Below, one piece after another: positions 17,442 to 26,908 of a stretch of DNA of 64,000 nucleotides; position 1 is the stretch's first letter; each line of letters begins with the position of its first letter. Location of the stretch: contig NZ_JBEDYP020000015.1 of assembly GCF_040117685.2 (NCBI RefSeq), positions 124,001-188,000 on the forward strand, read 5' to 3'. Source of the DNA: Gracilimonas sp040117685. GTDB lineage: Bacteria; Bacteroidota; Rhodothermia; Balneolales; Balneolaceae. A model generated the notes under the pieces. That model saw only the letters and a program-made list of their open reading frames with translations, was not told the origin of the DNA and made no database searches. The position numbers and the translations under genes were made by a program.

Positions 17442-18680
17442 TTAAAGTGAGATTACCGCTCCAATACCGATCAAATTACGAAATTTGAAAGACTCTTCTC
17501 CGCTCTCAGGATCGGATAACCAAAACGGCACTTCATATCTAAGGGCAAATCCACGGTCTTTGCCCAACCAATCCGGAATATTGATAGAAAATTGGATTCC
17601 GATACCCGCATTCGCAACGGTTTCTTCAAAGTCGAGAGATAGATCATCTTCAATTCTGATTCCACTTACTCTTCCGACATCCTGGAATAAGTACGACTTT
17701 AGATGAACAAAATCTCCGACCATAGAACGATTAAGCAAGGAGTTAAGAAAGTTGGGAAAAATTAATTCCGTATTCACCGAAAACCCTTTATCAAGAGTGC
17801 CTGTATAACTAATGGTATAATCAGTGTTACCGCTCTGTGTTGTAAAGGATGTGGTGTTATACCCTCTGAGATTGAACCCTCCGGCTACCTGAACCAGTCC
17901 GTTTTCAAAAAATACATCCGGAATGGTCCCTCTTGCCCTTGTAACCCCGTTATTAAGCCAGGCAATGGGAGCCCGGTTAGCCATGCTGTAATTATATTCA
18001 AGGGGAGCATCAGAGCTGACCAAAACCCCAAAGGCTCTGAGATTTAAGCCAAACCCCTTCCCTAATTCCGTAAGATGTTTAACCTCTGCACTTCCAATCG
18101 AGAAATTTCCGGAAGCTTTATTTACATTCTGTTGAAACGATAAGTGGGTTTTGAAGGCACCCAAAGCAGTGAACCCACTGGTTCTGAAGGCAACGCCGGC
18201 CAGGGTTTTCCAGTCCTTTACCTGAAATGCGTTCAGCCTGTAATCATTATCCGTGGCTTTTTCCTGGAACAAGCTTACCCTTATTTCCTGATATCGCAGT
18301 TCATCAAACCCTTTCTGAAAGCGCTTATTAATGGCAAATCCATGACGATTATACCCGGTTCTTATACTGCTAATAAGCTGTATGTTGAATTCCTCTCCAA
18401 ATTCTGAAAGCGAAGGAATAGGTTCGGTAAATGAAACAAAGTAAGAAACCGGCTGATCAGGGAAATTGGTCCCAAGCCACATTCCGGCATCCAGGCGGTG
18501 TGGGCCATCCTGAAAAGTGCCTTCCACATCCCCCAACACTCGCGCTCCAACCCGAATGCCATCCACGCTGTTGTACCAAAGATCGGGAGCAAATTCCAGC
18601 TTATAATTGTCGTCCTGAGCAAAAAGCGCTGCGGGAATTAAAACAAAAAGAAAGGCAATTAAGAAATATCGATTATCCAC
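17442..18680 (-). CDS. outer-membrane beta-barrel protein, Omp85/surface-antigen-like
   Basis: 412 aa with a Sec signal (residues 1-21, ending ALFAQ) and amphipathic beta strands to the C-terminus. The GFNLRGYNTTSF segment and FQDVGRVSG resemble the strand and L6-like LRGY region of Omp85/BamA-type barrels, and the last residues end in a beta-signal-like IGAVISL. There is no POTRA domain, so it may be a barrel-only member similar to those attached to M1 peptidases in Bacteroidetes. It precedes ackA by 7 bp and overlaps the Nudix gene end by 22 bp. Confidence 0.7.
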   Translation of the reverse strand: MDNRYFLIAFLFVLIPAALFAQDDNYKLEFAPDLWYNSVDGIRVGARVLGDVEGTFQDGPHRLDAGMWLGTNFPDQPVSYFVSFTEPIPSLSEFGEEFNIQLISSIRTGYNRHGFAINKRFQKGFDELRYQEIRVSLFQEKATDNDYRLNAFQVKDWKTLAGVAFRTSGFTALGAFKTHLSFQQNVNKASGNFSIGSAEVKHLTELGKGFGLNLRAFGVLVSSDAPLEYNYSMANRAPIAWLNNGVTRARGTIPDVFFENGLVQVAGGFNLRGYNTTSFTTQSGNTDYTISYTGTLDKGFSVNTELIFPNFLNSLLNRSMVGDFVHLKSYLFQDVGRVSGIRIEDDLSLDFEETVANAGIGIQFSINIPDWLGKDRGFALRYEVPFWLSDPESGEESFKFRNLIGIGAVISL

Positions 18681-19117
18681 TCTGGAAGTATTTGAAGGAA
18701 TTGATCGGTTAAAATGTCGTGTGTCATCTTCATGAGTCTTCGCTGTTCCGGCCAGCTTATGTAAGGCTCCACACCTTCAATACTAACCCATTTATATTCA
18801 GAATGTTCGTCATCAAGAGAAATTTCTTCATCTCCGCTCAATTCGGCTGCAAAAGCAGGAATTGTATGAACCGTATCTGATTTGGCCTCATAGAACTGAT
18901 TTACGGATGGGATAGTCCAGAATTTCAGGGGTGTAAGACCTGTTTCCTCTTTGAGTTCCCGAAGGGCTCCCTCCCAGCTTGCCTCCTCATCTAATACTTT
19001 TCCGCCCACCATCCGCCATTGCTTTCCATAAATTTTTTTGGACGACCGCTTAAAGATCAGGAAATGAGGTTGCTCTCCCTCCATCTTGTACGGATATACA
19101 TCAATGAGCTTTTTCAT
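18659..19117 (-). CDS. Nudix hydrolase
   Basis: 152 aa. The Nudix box GGKVLDEEASWEGALRELKE continuing into ETGL is intact, with all metal-binding glutamates. The start at 19117 (MKKLIDVYPYKM) was preferred over an in-frame extension to 19183 that would overlap greA. The WRMVGGK lead-in and compact size resemble NudB/MutT-type nucleotide hydrolases; the substrate cannot be read. The 3' end overlaps the barrel-protein gene. Confidence 0.88.
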   Translation of the reverse strand: MKKLIDVYPYKMEGEQPHFLIFKRSSKKIYGKQWRMVGGKVLDEEASWEGALRELKEETGLTPLKFWTIPSVNQFYEAKSDTVHTIPAFAAELSGDEEISLDDEHSEYKWVSIEGVEPYISWPEQRRLMKMTHDILTDQFLQILPEWIIDIS

Positions 19118-19133
19118 GGGAAGGTATATGGGG

Positions 19134-19607
19134 TCAGATTTCGATGTTTTTAACTTCCAGTTCAAGCTTACCGGCCGGCACATCCACTTCTACCGTTTCT
19201 CCAATTTCACGTCCCATTAAAGCCTGCCCGATCGGTGATTCAACGGAAATTTTACCCGCGGCAAAATCAGCCTCGTTTGGCGAAACAAGCGTATACTTCA
19301 TTTCTTTGCCCATCTTCTTATTAAGAATGGTAACCGTTGTAAGTACCCGCACTTTAGAAAGATCAAGTTCACTCTTATCAAGAACACGAGCATTGGCGAG
19401 GGCATCCTCAAGCTTGGTAATACGGTCTTCCATATGCCCCTGAGCTTCTTTAGCTGCATCATATTCTGCATTTTCGCTTAGATCTCCTTTTGCGCGGGCC
19501 TCAGCTATCTCTTCTGCAATCTCTCGTCGTCCACGGGTTTTAAGATCTTTCAATTCCGCTTCCAATTTGTCGTAACCTTCTTGTGTGAGGTATTGAACTT
19601 TGCTCAT
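19134..19607 (-). CDS. greA: transcription elongation factor GreA
   Basis: 157 aa, the normal GreA length. It rescues backtracked RNA polymerase by stimulating transcript cleavage. The N-terminal coiled coil carries GDLSENAEYDAAKE with the acidic tip residues that reach the polymerase active site, and the C-terminal FKBP-like domain includes SPIGQALMGREIGETVEV. The start at 19607 (MSKVQYLTQEG) is the family start; upstream in-frame codons to 19655 lack conservation. Confidence 0.96.
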   Translation of the reverse strand: MSKVQYLTQEGYDKLEAELKDLKTRGRREIAEEIAEARAKGDLSENAEYDAAKEAQGHMEDRITKLEDALANARVLDKSELDLSKVRVLTTVTILNKKMGKEMKYTLVSPNEADFAAGKISVESPIGQALMGREIGETVEVDVPAGKLELEVKNIEI

Positions 19608-19637
19608 AATCTCTTTTTTGTTCGGTTTCATTAAATA

Positions 19638-19672
19638 AAAAAAGCCATCTACCACCGGCAGACGCCTTTCTA
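19638..19672 (-). terminator. possible terminator after the MFS transporter gene
   Basis: On the minus strand AGGCGTCT, a nine-base loop and AGATGGCT form a stem with one mismatch and one G-U pair, followed by seven T. It would end transcripts from the MFS gene before greA. The imperfect stem lowers confidence. Confidence 0.4.
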
Positions 19673-19835
19673 TTTCTGTTCATCAACAGGCCTAAAATAA
19701 GATGTTAACGGATGTATATCCATCACTGTTTTTAATATAACAATTCAAACTATCTTTTCTCTGAACTTATATCAATACGCAATCTTAACAGCTCCCCTCT
19801 CGTGTATGGATATACACTTATGAGATTTCACTTAG

Positions 19836-21071
19836 TCAATCTTCTCCATAAACTACCACTTTTTGTTTAATTCCAAGTGAATTAGTAGCCCATATAATAG
19901 CACATACCACTAAAACGGCTCCTAGAAAGAAAGGCGCTCCCGGAAAGTAAAAAGGAGCTGCTTCAGAAGTGAAATACCCAAACAAGTTGGTCATCATAGG
20001 CGGGCCAAATATAGCTGAAAAGCTGATCAGGCTGGTTAAGGCTCCCTGCAGTTCGCCCTGTGCATTCTGTGGCACTTCATTTGATATAATACCCTGCAAG
20101 GCCGGTGTGGCAAGTCCGCCAACACAAAACGGAAGAATTACTGCGAACATCATCCATCCCTGATTGGCAAAAGCAAAACCCAGAAAACCAAGTACATACA
20201 TCACCAGTCCGAAATATACTGTTCGATTGTTGCCGAGTTTAGGTATCGCTACTTTAATTAACCCTCCCTGTACGGCCACCACCGAAAGGCCTACCACGCC
20301 TAATGAAAGCCCGACCGTCATTTCACTCCAACTGAACTTCTCCATGGTGAAGTATGTCCACGTACTTTGTGTGGCATGATTGGCGACATATACCAAAAAG
20401 AACACACCAACCAGACTGGAGATTTTAGGGTATTTCTTTATTTGCTTGAGAGCCCCGAATGGATTGGCACGAGACCAGTCGAAAGGGCGGCGATTTTCTT
20501 TAGAAAGGGATTCAGGTAGCACAAAGTATCCATACATCATATTGACTAAAACCAACCCTGCTGCCGCAAAAAACGGAATTCTGGCTCCGTATTCGCCTAA
20601 AATACCTCCCACAGAGGGACCAATAATAAACCCTAATCCAAACGCTGCACCGATGAGTCCGAAATCCTGAGATCTTCTTTCTGGCGGACTGATATCCGCA
20701 ATATATGCACTGGCTGTGGTGTAGCTTGCACCTGTAATTCCGGATATAAATCGCCCAATAAATAACCATATAATGGTAGGGGCGAATCCAAGTAAGATGT
20801 AATCAAGGCCGAATCCTAAAAGTGAAAACAACAACACGGGCCTTCGTCCAAATCGATCGCTTAACCCACCTATCACCGGAGCAAACAAAAACTGCGTCGC
20901 TGCATAGGTAAACGTAATCCATCCGGCATACAATGAAGCTTCGCTAAGTCCATCCCCGGTAAGTTCCATGATTAGAGCCGGCATTACCGGTATAATGATA
21001 CCCAGGCCTATTACATCCACCAATACCGTAATAAAAATGAAGATGAGCGCTGCGCTTCTCTTTTGTTTCAT
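19836..21071 (-). CDS. MFS transporter, TetA-like drug exporter group
   Basis: 411 aa with twelve hydrophobic segments. The MFS motif between helices 2 and 3 is GGLSDRFGRRPVLL, and helix 5 has the GAAFGLGFIIGPSVGG motif C that marks antiporter-type exporters; the overall pattern is that of TCR/Tet proteins. Antibiotic resistance should not be inferred. A candidate -7 box lies about 55 bp upstream. Confidence 0.9.
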   Translation of the reverse strand: MKQKRSAALIFIFITVLVDVIGLGIIIPVMPALIMELTGDGLSEASLYAGWITFTYAATQFLFAPVIGGLSDRFGRRPVLLFSLLGFGLDYILLGFAPTIIWLFIGRFISGITGASYTTASAYIADISPPERRSQDFGLIGAAFGLGFIIGPSVGGILGEYGARIPFFAAAGLVLVNMMYGYFVLPESLSKENRRPFDWSRANPFGALKQIKKYPKISSLVGVFFLVYVANHATQSTWTYFTMEKFSWSEMTVGLSLGVVGLSVVAVQGGLIKVAIPKLGNNRTVYFGLVMYVLGFLGFAFANQGWMMFAVILPFCVGGLATPALQGIISNEVPQNAQGELQGALTSLISFSAIFGPPMMTNLFGYFTSEAAPFYFPGAPFFLGAVLVVCAIIWATNSLGIKQKVVVYGED

Positions 21072-21126
21072 GAATTAATGCAATGATGCCTGAACAATGA
21101 TATTTTGTCCGTGATAGTGTTGGCCT

Positions 21127-21134
21127 CAAAGTTA
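21127..21134 (-). promoter_or_regulatory. candidate -7 box for the MFS gene
   Basis: On the minus strand TAACTTTG fits TAnnTTTG and lies 56 bp before the MFS start codon at 21071, inside the divergent gap to the SpoU gene. No convincing -33 TTG was found. Confidence 0.35.
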
Positions 21135-21147
21135 AGCAATCATCTTA

Positions 21148-21723
21148 ATGCTATGGGGTTTTTTTACGGATTTAATTTCAACTATTTTTTCTGCTTTGAA
21201 CAAACTCACCACAAAAGAAATTCTTAAGGAGAACCTCTCCCGAAAGGCTCCCAAAAAACTAACCAACTTAAAAGTACTGGTTCATAACATCCGAAGCCTA
21301 CATAATGTGGGTTCAATTTTTCGTTCAGCAGATGCATTTGGTGTTTCGGAGATTATTCTTTGCGGTTACTCTCCTACTCCACCCCGGCCCGAAATCAACA
21401 AGACGGCAATCGGAGCTGAAGAATTTGTGAATTGGTCGTACATGGAGGAAGGCACAAAGGCTATTCAAAAGCTGAAAAAGCAAGGGTACTGCATAGCAGG
21501 ACTTGAACAAACCACCGATAGCATTGCTCTGCCTGATTTTGATCCGAAATCACATGATAAAATCTGCATTGTTTTGGGGAATGAAGTTACCGGAATTGAT
21601 GATGAACTGCTTCCACACATCGATCAGTTCATTGCCATTCCTCAATTTGGGCAAAAGCATTCCCTGAATGTATCGGTTGCCGCCGGAGTAGTTCTGTATG
21701 CAATGTTGGAGAAATTGTGGTGA
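21148..21723 (+). CDS. SpoU/TrmH-family RNA 2'-O-methyltransferase
   Basis: 191 aa SPOUT methyltransferase. The three family motifs are intact: HNVGSIFRSADAFG (motif 1), IVLGNEVTGIDDELL (motif 2) and FGQKHSLNVSVAAGV (motif 3), which form the SAM-binding knot and dimer interface. It is a catalytic-core-only form with about 40 leading residues of no clear domain; the target may be tRNA or rRNA. The true start could be the TTG or Met a few codons downstream, since the first residues are unusually hydrophobic. Confidence 0.9.
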   Translation: MLWGFFTDLISTIFSALNKLTTKEILKENLSRKAPKKLTNLKVLVHNIRSLHNVGSIFRSADAFGVSEIILCGYSPTPPRPEINKTAIGAEEFVNWSYMEEGTKAIQKLKKQGYCIAGLEQTTDSIALPDFDPKSHDKICIVLGNEVTGIDDELLPHIDQFIAIPQFGQKHSLNVSVAAGVVLYAMLEKLW

Positions 21724-21831
21724 GCAGCCTTTATCTTAGCCATTGATAAAAAATCGTTTTAACAGCTAATTCATGAACGACCCTATAGAATTTTTAAAAA
21801 AGCCTCCCGGTTCCTGCAGCAACAACGGGAT

Positions 21832-22572
21832 ATGTATGGTGATTTTTCTGTGGAATTGGACCTGAAGTCCGAAAATAAAACTGTACAGGCCAATGAACAG
21901 GGTGTTTCGTATGAATCTGAATCGCACAGTCAGCAACTCAATGAAGTTTCCGAGGAAGAGAAACCGGAAGTTGAGGTTCAGAGGTCACAGGAGGAACTCA
22001 TTGCTGAATGCTCAACTCTTGATGAACTCAAAGATCTTTGTGAGCAAGCTGAAGAACTGAAAACAGACCTTGAAGGTACTAACCTTGTGTTTGGAGTGGG
22101 AAATCCGAATGCGGACCTGATGATTGTTGGAGAAGCCCCCGGGTACAACGAGGACCAACAGGGAGAGCCTTTTGTTGGGCAGGCCGGGCAGCTGCTGGAT
22201 AAGATCATGGCAGCAATACATTTCGAACGGTCGGATATTTACATTGCCAATATACTAAAACATCGTCCACCGGATAACCGCGACCCTGAACCGGAAGAAC
22301 GTGAACGAAGTCTGCCCTATTTATTAAAACAAATCGAACTTATTGACCCCAAGCTAATTTTATGTGTGGGAAGAATCTCAGCGACTACCCTGCTTGAAAA
22401 GGAAACCTCTTTAGGAAAATTGCGCGGCTCGTTCCATGAATACCATGGTCGGGAACTCATGGTTACCTATCATCCTGCGGCGTTACTTTATAATCAAAAA
22501 TATAAGCGCCCAACCTGGGAAGATGTACAACTGCTCAGAAAAAGATATGACGAGTTGGGAGGCCAACCCTGA
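21832..22572 (+). CDS. family 4-type uracil-DNA glycosylase, N-terminus probably frameshifted
   Basis: 246 aa in the open frame. The UDG motif GEAPGYNEDQQGEPFVGQAG and the C-terminal TYHPAALL identify a family 4-like enzyme that removes uracil from DNA. The four cluster cysteines of family 4 enzymes are not in place: the CxxC region reads LCEQAEELK, KCRPP is KHRPP, and the fourth position is Ser, so an Fe-S cluster is unlikely. An ATG at 21773 begins MNDPIEFLKK; adding one A to the A6 run at 21796-21801 joins it to ASRFLQQQRDMYGDF in the main frame, giving 266 aa. Confidence 0.85.
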   Translation: MYGDFSVELDLKSENKTVQANEQGVSYESESHSQQLNEVSEEEKPEVEVQRSQEELIAECSTLDELKDLCEQAEELKTDLEGTNLVFGVGNPNADLMIVGEAPGYNEDQQGEPFVGQAGQLLDKIMAAIHFERSDIYIANILKHRPPDNRDPEPEERERSLPYLLKQIELIDPKLILCVGRISATTLLEKETSLGKLRGSFHEYHGRELMVTYHPAALLYNQKYKRPTWEDVQLLRKRYDELGGQP

Positions 22573-22575
22573 TTA

Positions 22576-22947
22576 TCAGGATGGAATGGATTCTTTAATT
22601 TGGTTGGCTACAACTTCTGAACTATATGGCTTCTGTATGTATTCCTCTACCAAGCCTTTATTAATGGCATCCTTGACCTCATCGCTTTTTTCAAAACCTG
22701 ACAATATAAAGTAAGGCTTGTCGCTGAAATCGCTTTTTGCTTTTTCTATGAATTCGAGGCCATTCATCTTTGGCATTCTCAAATCAGTAATCACCACTTT
22801 AATTTCAGGATGCTCCTCAAGCTTCTGCAGGCCTTCCGGACCTGAAGGTGCCGTGAGAACGTCAAAGTATTTACCCATCAGCCTTCCGAACAAGAACAGG
22901 TTAATGTGTTCGTCATCTATATATAATATTTGCGGTTTTGATGACAT
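22576..22947 (-). CDS. single-domain response regulator (CheY-like receiver)
   Basis: 123 aa receiver domain with no output domain. YIDDEH near the N-terminus holds the acidic pair, VVITDLRMPKMNG the phospho-acceptor Asp (about residue 55), LSG the conserved Ser/Thr position, and YIQKPY the Lys. It lies 8 bp downstream of the propeller histidine kinase gene on the same strand and is likely its phosphotransfer partner. The absence of a DNA-binding domain suggests protein-protein signalling. Confidence 0.93.
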   Translation of the reverse strand: MSSKPQILYIDDEHINLFLFGRLMGKYFDVLTAPSGPEGLQKLEEHPEIKVVITDLRMPKMNGLEFIEKAKSDFSDKPYFILSGFEKSDEVKDAINKGLVEEYIQKPYSSEVVANQIKESIPS

Positions 22948-22955
22948 CCTTACCT

Positions 22956-25610
22956 TTATTTTTCAGAAAATTTTATTGTTACGATTGTCCCTTTGCCCGG
23001 AGTTGAATCATAATGAATTTCACCATTGTGTTCCTCGACAATATTGTAGGCAATTGACAAGCCCAATCCCGTGCCCTTTCCGGGGTCTTTGGTAGTAAAA
23101 AACGGGTCAAACAGTTTCTCTTTAACCAGCTCATTAAATCCTTTTCCGGAGTCTTTTACTTCAATATAAATACCCTCTTTGTTAGCCCGGGTTTTTATAT
23201 TAACAGTTCCTTCTCCTTCAATAGCCTGTATGGCATTCATAATAATGTTGGTGAATAACTGGTACAGTTTACCCGCGTTGCCCTGAATGGTGACTGCCTT
23301 CTCACTGTAGTCTTTCGTGATTTCTACTCTGCCTTTGTACTCATTCTTCAGAATAAGCAAACACTCATCAATAATGTTATTGACGTCACAATCCCCTTTG
23401 TCAGTTTCATTGGTTCGGCTGAATGAACTTAGGCTTCGGACGATAGACACAATGCGACCAACACCAATTTCAATGGTTTTGAACACTTCCTCAAACACAT
23501 CTTTCTCTTTGATAACCAGTTTATCGTCTTCCTCTTCCATCATTTGGCCGATGATTTCAGAGGCGGATTTGATGTAATTAACAGGATTATTGATTTCATG
23601 AGCTACCCCGGCTGTCAACACTCCCAGGGCGGCCATTTTTTCTTTTTGAATGAGTTTTACCTGGGCCGTTTCTAACTTTTTCAATGTTGTGTTCAGTGAG
23701 TCCGTCTTTTCATGCAGTTCTTTATTAACCTGAATCAGTTCTTCATTTTTTGATTTTATCTGCTCGTTTTTCCGGGTAATACTTTTGGTGCGTTCATCTA
23801 CCATCTCCCTTAGCTTTTTCTGTTTAGTAATTAGATACAGATAGCGTAATCGCAGGGCAGCATATAAAATCGCGGCTATTAAAATCGCTACTATCAGAAA
23901 AAACCACCATGTGATATAAAAAGGTTTTGCAATGATGAAACTGTATTCCCTGATTTCACTCCAGTCACTAACTTCATTTCGTGCCTGAACTTCGAATGTA
24001 TAATCACCGGAATCCAGATTTCTGTAAGTAGCACCCGGATCGCTAAAGTTGTTAGAGAAATTCCATTCTCCTTCTAATCCGGAAAGCCGGTACCGGTAAA
24101 AAATCCTGTCGTTATACAGAAAAGAGATTCCTTTAAAATTAAAGGTTAAGGTATTGTTACTTGCCGAAAGTTCAGCCAGGGAATCGGAAATTAATTCATT
24201 TCCATTTTCCGTTTTAACTGATGTTAAATACAGGTCCGGAACCTTCTGTTCCGTCATATCTTCATCCTCGTCATAGGCACTCACTCCGAGTTCGGTGCCA
24301 ATCCAAATATTACCTTCTTTATCCTGTATTAATGCATTTCGGTTAATTTCATTTCCAATCAGCCCTTGCGCTACCGAAAATTGCTCCAGAGCTTGTCCAT
24401 CCCACTTAAACACTCCATTAAAAGTTCCGATCCAAAGCTGGTCGTTCTTATCTACCAGTAGTGAAAACGCCAAATCATCAAAATCACTGACCTGAAACGG
24501 AATAATTCTCTCGCCGTCTAATCTTGCTAATCCGGCAGCTGTACCAAGTATTAAATGGTCGTTCCAATAAACCGCATCATATATATTGTTGTAGTTGATA
24601 TACTCCGATGTATAATTCTTTATCTCACCATTGCCGAGTATATAAACACCTTTAGTACCGCTTAAAAAAGCAATCTCATCACCTAACCCCTGAATATTCC
24701 TGATGTATTGAAAAGGCTCTTTATTTACATTTTCATACTCTGAATTCTGCCCCATTTTATAAATGAATTTCATATCAGAGAAGTATATTGATCCCTTAAA
24801 GCTAATGACACTTGTTATATTTTGTTGTGGATTGCCCTCAATCATCCTGACCAACTGTCCATCTTTTAATCTATATAGTCCGGCTGCTCCGGCTGCTAAA
24901 TAAATAGAACCATCAGCATGTTCCGTTATCTGAAGCACCCTTGCCTGCTCTTCATTATTTGATTTCAAAGAATACTTTCGGGTAACTACTCCATCCTTTA
25001 ATACATTCAGATAAGATGAATTCGCTAAATAAAGTGTGACATCACTGCTTTCCAAAATAGCGGTCACTTCATTTTCTGCAAGCCCTGAATCTCTGTTATA
25101 GCTTTTAAAATTCAGGATATTGAATTTAAAAAGCCCCCTATTATCTACCGACCAAACGTTATTTTCTTTATCCAGGTAAAGCCTGTTGGAGTGAATATTA
25201 TTTGTGCGCCCCCCTACCTCTAAAGGTGAGCTTCTGCCGGTTTGCCTGCTGAATTGCATAACCTTGGAGCTACTGCTATAAAATATGCGATCTCTGTGAT
25301 CTACTATTAGAGAGTGGCGGTTGTAAACAGAGTGGTTCTGAATCCCAAGATTTTCTGATAGAAGATTAAATTGCTCTTGTTCAATCTTAGCTAACCAATT
25401 AAAACCCAGTATATACAGGGTACTGTCTTTCTTGGTAACCGTCAGAATATCCTCAAAATCTCTAAATAAAGGATCGTACTGGCTTCTTACAATTTCACCG
25501 TCTTCCAACTGAAACTGACCCTTTCGGGTATTGATGTAAACAATTTCATCTATTTTTACGGTAGAGTTAATTTCCGGAGTTTCCCATTGGGAAATGAAAG
25601 CTTCTCCCAT
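22956..25610 (-). CDS. propeller-type sensor histidine kinase, main part
   Basis: 884 aa. In order: two-component regulator propeller repeats (for example IWIGTELGVSAYDED and LWIGTFNGVFKWDG) to about residue 440, a Y_Y_Y immunoglobulin-like domain (near 460-540), one transmembrane helix near 550-575 (WWFFLIVAILIAAILYAALR), a coiled coil, HisKA with phospho-acceptor His in GVAHEINNPVNYIK, and an HATPase domain with NAIQAIEG, DSGKGF and GKGTGLGLSIAYNIVEE. It is not a one-component hybrid: no receiver or HTH follows. The apparent start at 25610 is artificial because the N-terminal part lies in another frame (25556-26098). Confidence 0.88.
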   Translation of the reverse strand: MGEAFISQWETPEINSTVKIDEIVYINTRKGQFQLEDGEIVRSQYDPLFRDFEDILTVTKKDSTLYILGFNWLAKIEQEQFNLLSENLGIQNHSVYNRHSLIVDHRDRIFYSSSSKVMQFSRQTGRSSPLEVGGRTNNIHSNRLYLDKENNVWSVDNRGLFKFNILNFKSYNRDSGLAENEVTAILESSDVTLYLANSSYLNVLKDGVVTRKYSLKSNNEEQARVLQITEHADGSIYLAAGAAGLYRLKDGQLVRMIEGNPQQNITSVISFKGSIYFSDMKFIYKMGQNSEYENVNKEPFQYIRNIQGLGDEIAFLSGTKGVYILGNGEIKNYTSEYINYNNIYDAVYWNDHLILGTAAGLARLDGERIIPFQVSDFDDLAFSLLVDKNDQLWIGTFNGVFKWDGQALEQFSVAQGLIGNEINRNALIQDKEGNIWIGTELGVSAYDEDEDMTEQKVPDLYLTSVKTENGNELISDSLAELSASNNTLTFNFKGISFLYNDRIFYRYRLSGLEGEWNFSNNFSDPGATYRNLDSGDYTFEVQARNEVSDWSEIREYSFIIAKPFYITWWFFLIVAILIAAILYAALRLRYLYLITKQKKLREMVDERTKSITRKNEQIKSKNEELIQVNKELHEKTDSLNTTLKKLETAQVKLIQKEKMAALGVLTAGVAHEINNPVNYIKSASEIIGQMMEEEDDKLVIKEKDVFEEVFKTIEIGVGRIVSIVRSLSSFSRTNETDKGDCDVNNIIDECLLILKNEYKGRVEITKDYSEKAVTIQGNAGKLYQLFTNIIMNAIQAIEGEGTVNIKTRANKEGIYIEVKDSGKGFNELVKEKLFDPFFTTKDPGKGTGLGLSIAYNIVEEHNGEIHYDSTPGKGTIVTIKFSEK

Positions 25611-26098
25611 TGTTCAGTATTCGAAGAATAATGGTACACATTCCGTATTCCAGCCAGGGTTATGTTATGATGTTCATTATTTGCTATTACTTCAAAAGAA
25701 AAAGCCGTTTGTTTTTTTCCCCAAGCTTCTGGAACGTGAATTTCTCTCCATTCTTCGGAGTCAAAAACCTTAATCACAAATTCAGTATCATTTTTTCCTG
25801 CTACCCAAATAAGTCCGTCACTACTTTTTTCAATTTTTGAACTCAGAAAGGTAGGTAGTTGCAGGCTATCTGGAAATACATACCAACTGTGTGCATCATA
25901 AGTTGTAACCCCTTTTGAGGTAACAAACCACATCACACTGTTATCAGCCTGTACAACATCATAGATGGCATTGGAAGGTAAACCATCAGCAATAGAATAC
26001 GTTTTGGCCGGATAGAATTGGGCTGCCAAATTGATTGGTCCAAATACCATCAAACATAAAATTATAAAGCGAAACCAGAAGCTGCTTTTAAATTTCAA
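25556..26098 (-). pseudogene. N-terminal fragment of the propeller histidine kinase, split by a frameshift
   Basis: 180 aa beginning with a signal-like MKFKSSFWFRFIILCLMVFG and then a first propeller blade (SIADGLPSNAIYDVVQADNSV). It overlaps the main frame between 25556 and 25610. The total span 26098-22956 is one base short of 1048 codons, so a single-base deletion in the overlap joins the two into a periplasmic-sensor kinase of about 1047 aa. The exact site in the overlap is not obvious. Sequencing error, real disruption, or translation as two pieces are all possible. Confidence 0.8.
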
Positions 26099-26258
26099 AC
26101 CTAAAGAGAAAACTTGTTAAAGTTGAAAATTTATCGACGAATACATGATGAACTAGGCTACTCTTGAATAGTCCCTGACATAATTTTGGGCTAAATATAC
26201 AATGTTTAAAATTTATGCATTTCATATTATTACATTTTAATCAAAGCAAAGTTTTGCC

Positions 26259-26786
26259 ATGATTCCAAGCCTGCAAACGAAACGACTGATTCTCCGGCCT
26301 TTTACTGAAGATGATCTTGATAATGTGTTTAAGGGGCTATCTAACCCGGATATTATCAAGTATTATGGCATCAGTTTCGAGACCAGGGAATCTGCCAAAG
26401 AGCAAATGAAGTGGTTTGCTGATCATGAGAGAAATGAAACCGGAGCCTGGTGGGCTATTTGTTTAAAGGATTCCGGACATTTTATTGGTGCGGGTGGTCT
26501 CAATGATATTGAGCACGATCACAAGAAAGCAGAGTTCGGGTTTTGGCTGCTTCCGGAATATTGGGGAAACGGTTTTATGGGTGAAGCTATCCCGGCCATC
26601 TTAAACCATGGTTTCGAAAAAATAAACCTTCACCGAATTGAAGGATTTGTTGAAAGCAAAAACACCAACTGTCAAAAAGCTCTCGATAAACTCAACTTTA
26701 CTTTCGAAGGAACCATGAGGAATGCAGAAATAAAAAATGGCCGTTATATCGATATTGATATCTACTCTAAATTGAGTACCGATTAA
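26259..26786 (+). CDS. GNAT family N-acetyltransferase (RimJ/RimL type)
   Basis: 175 aa. Begins TKRLILRPFTEDDL and contains EFGFWLLPEYWGNGFMGEA with the acetyl-CoA motif A and the conserved NLHRIEGFVESKNT before CQKALDKLNFTFEG, the RimJ/RimL pattern. The role may be protein or small-molecule acetylation. It diverges from the histidine kinase gene and precedes dnaB by 122 bp. Confidence 0.87.
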   Translation: MIPSLQTKRLILRPFTEDDLDNVFKGLSNPDIIKYYGISFETRESAKEQMKWFADHERNETGAWWAICLKDSGHFIGAGGLNDIEHDHKKAEFGFWLLPEYWGNGFMGEAIPAILNHGFEKINLHRIEGFVESKNTNCQKALDKLNFTFEGTMRNAEIKNGRYIDIDIYSKLSTD

Positions 26787-26908
26787 ACAATTTGAATGTG
26801 GATAACCCTGTTCAAAAATTGTTCAAAAAGAATCTCATTTTGCTTTCATATTATAGCTATTTTCGAGATTCGGATTTCAGCAGTACTCTTTAGTTTTCAG
26901 CACAAATC

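Noticed and set aside
25556..25610. Programmed -1/+1 frameshift in the histidine kinase
   Set aside because: No slippery heptamer or downstream pseudoknot was recognised in the overlap; the simpler view is a one-base indel.
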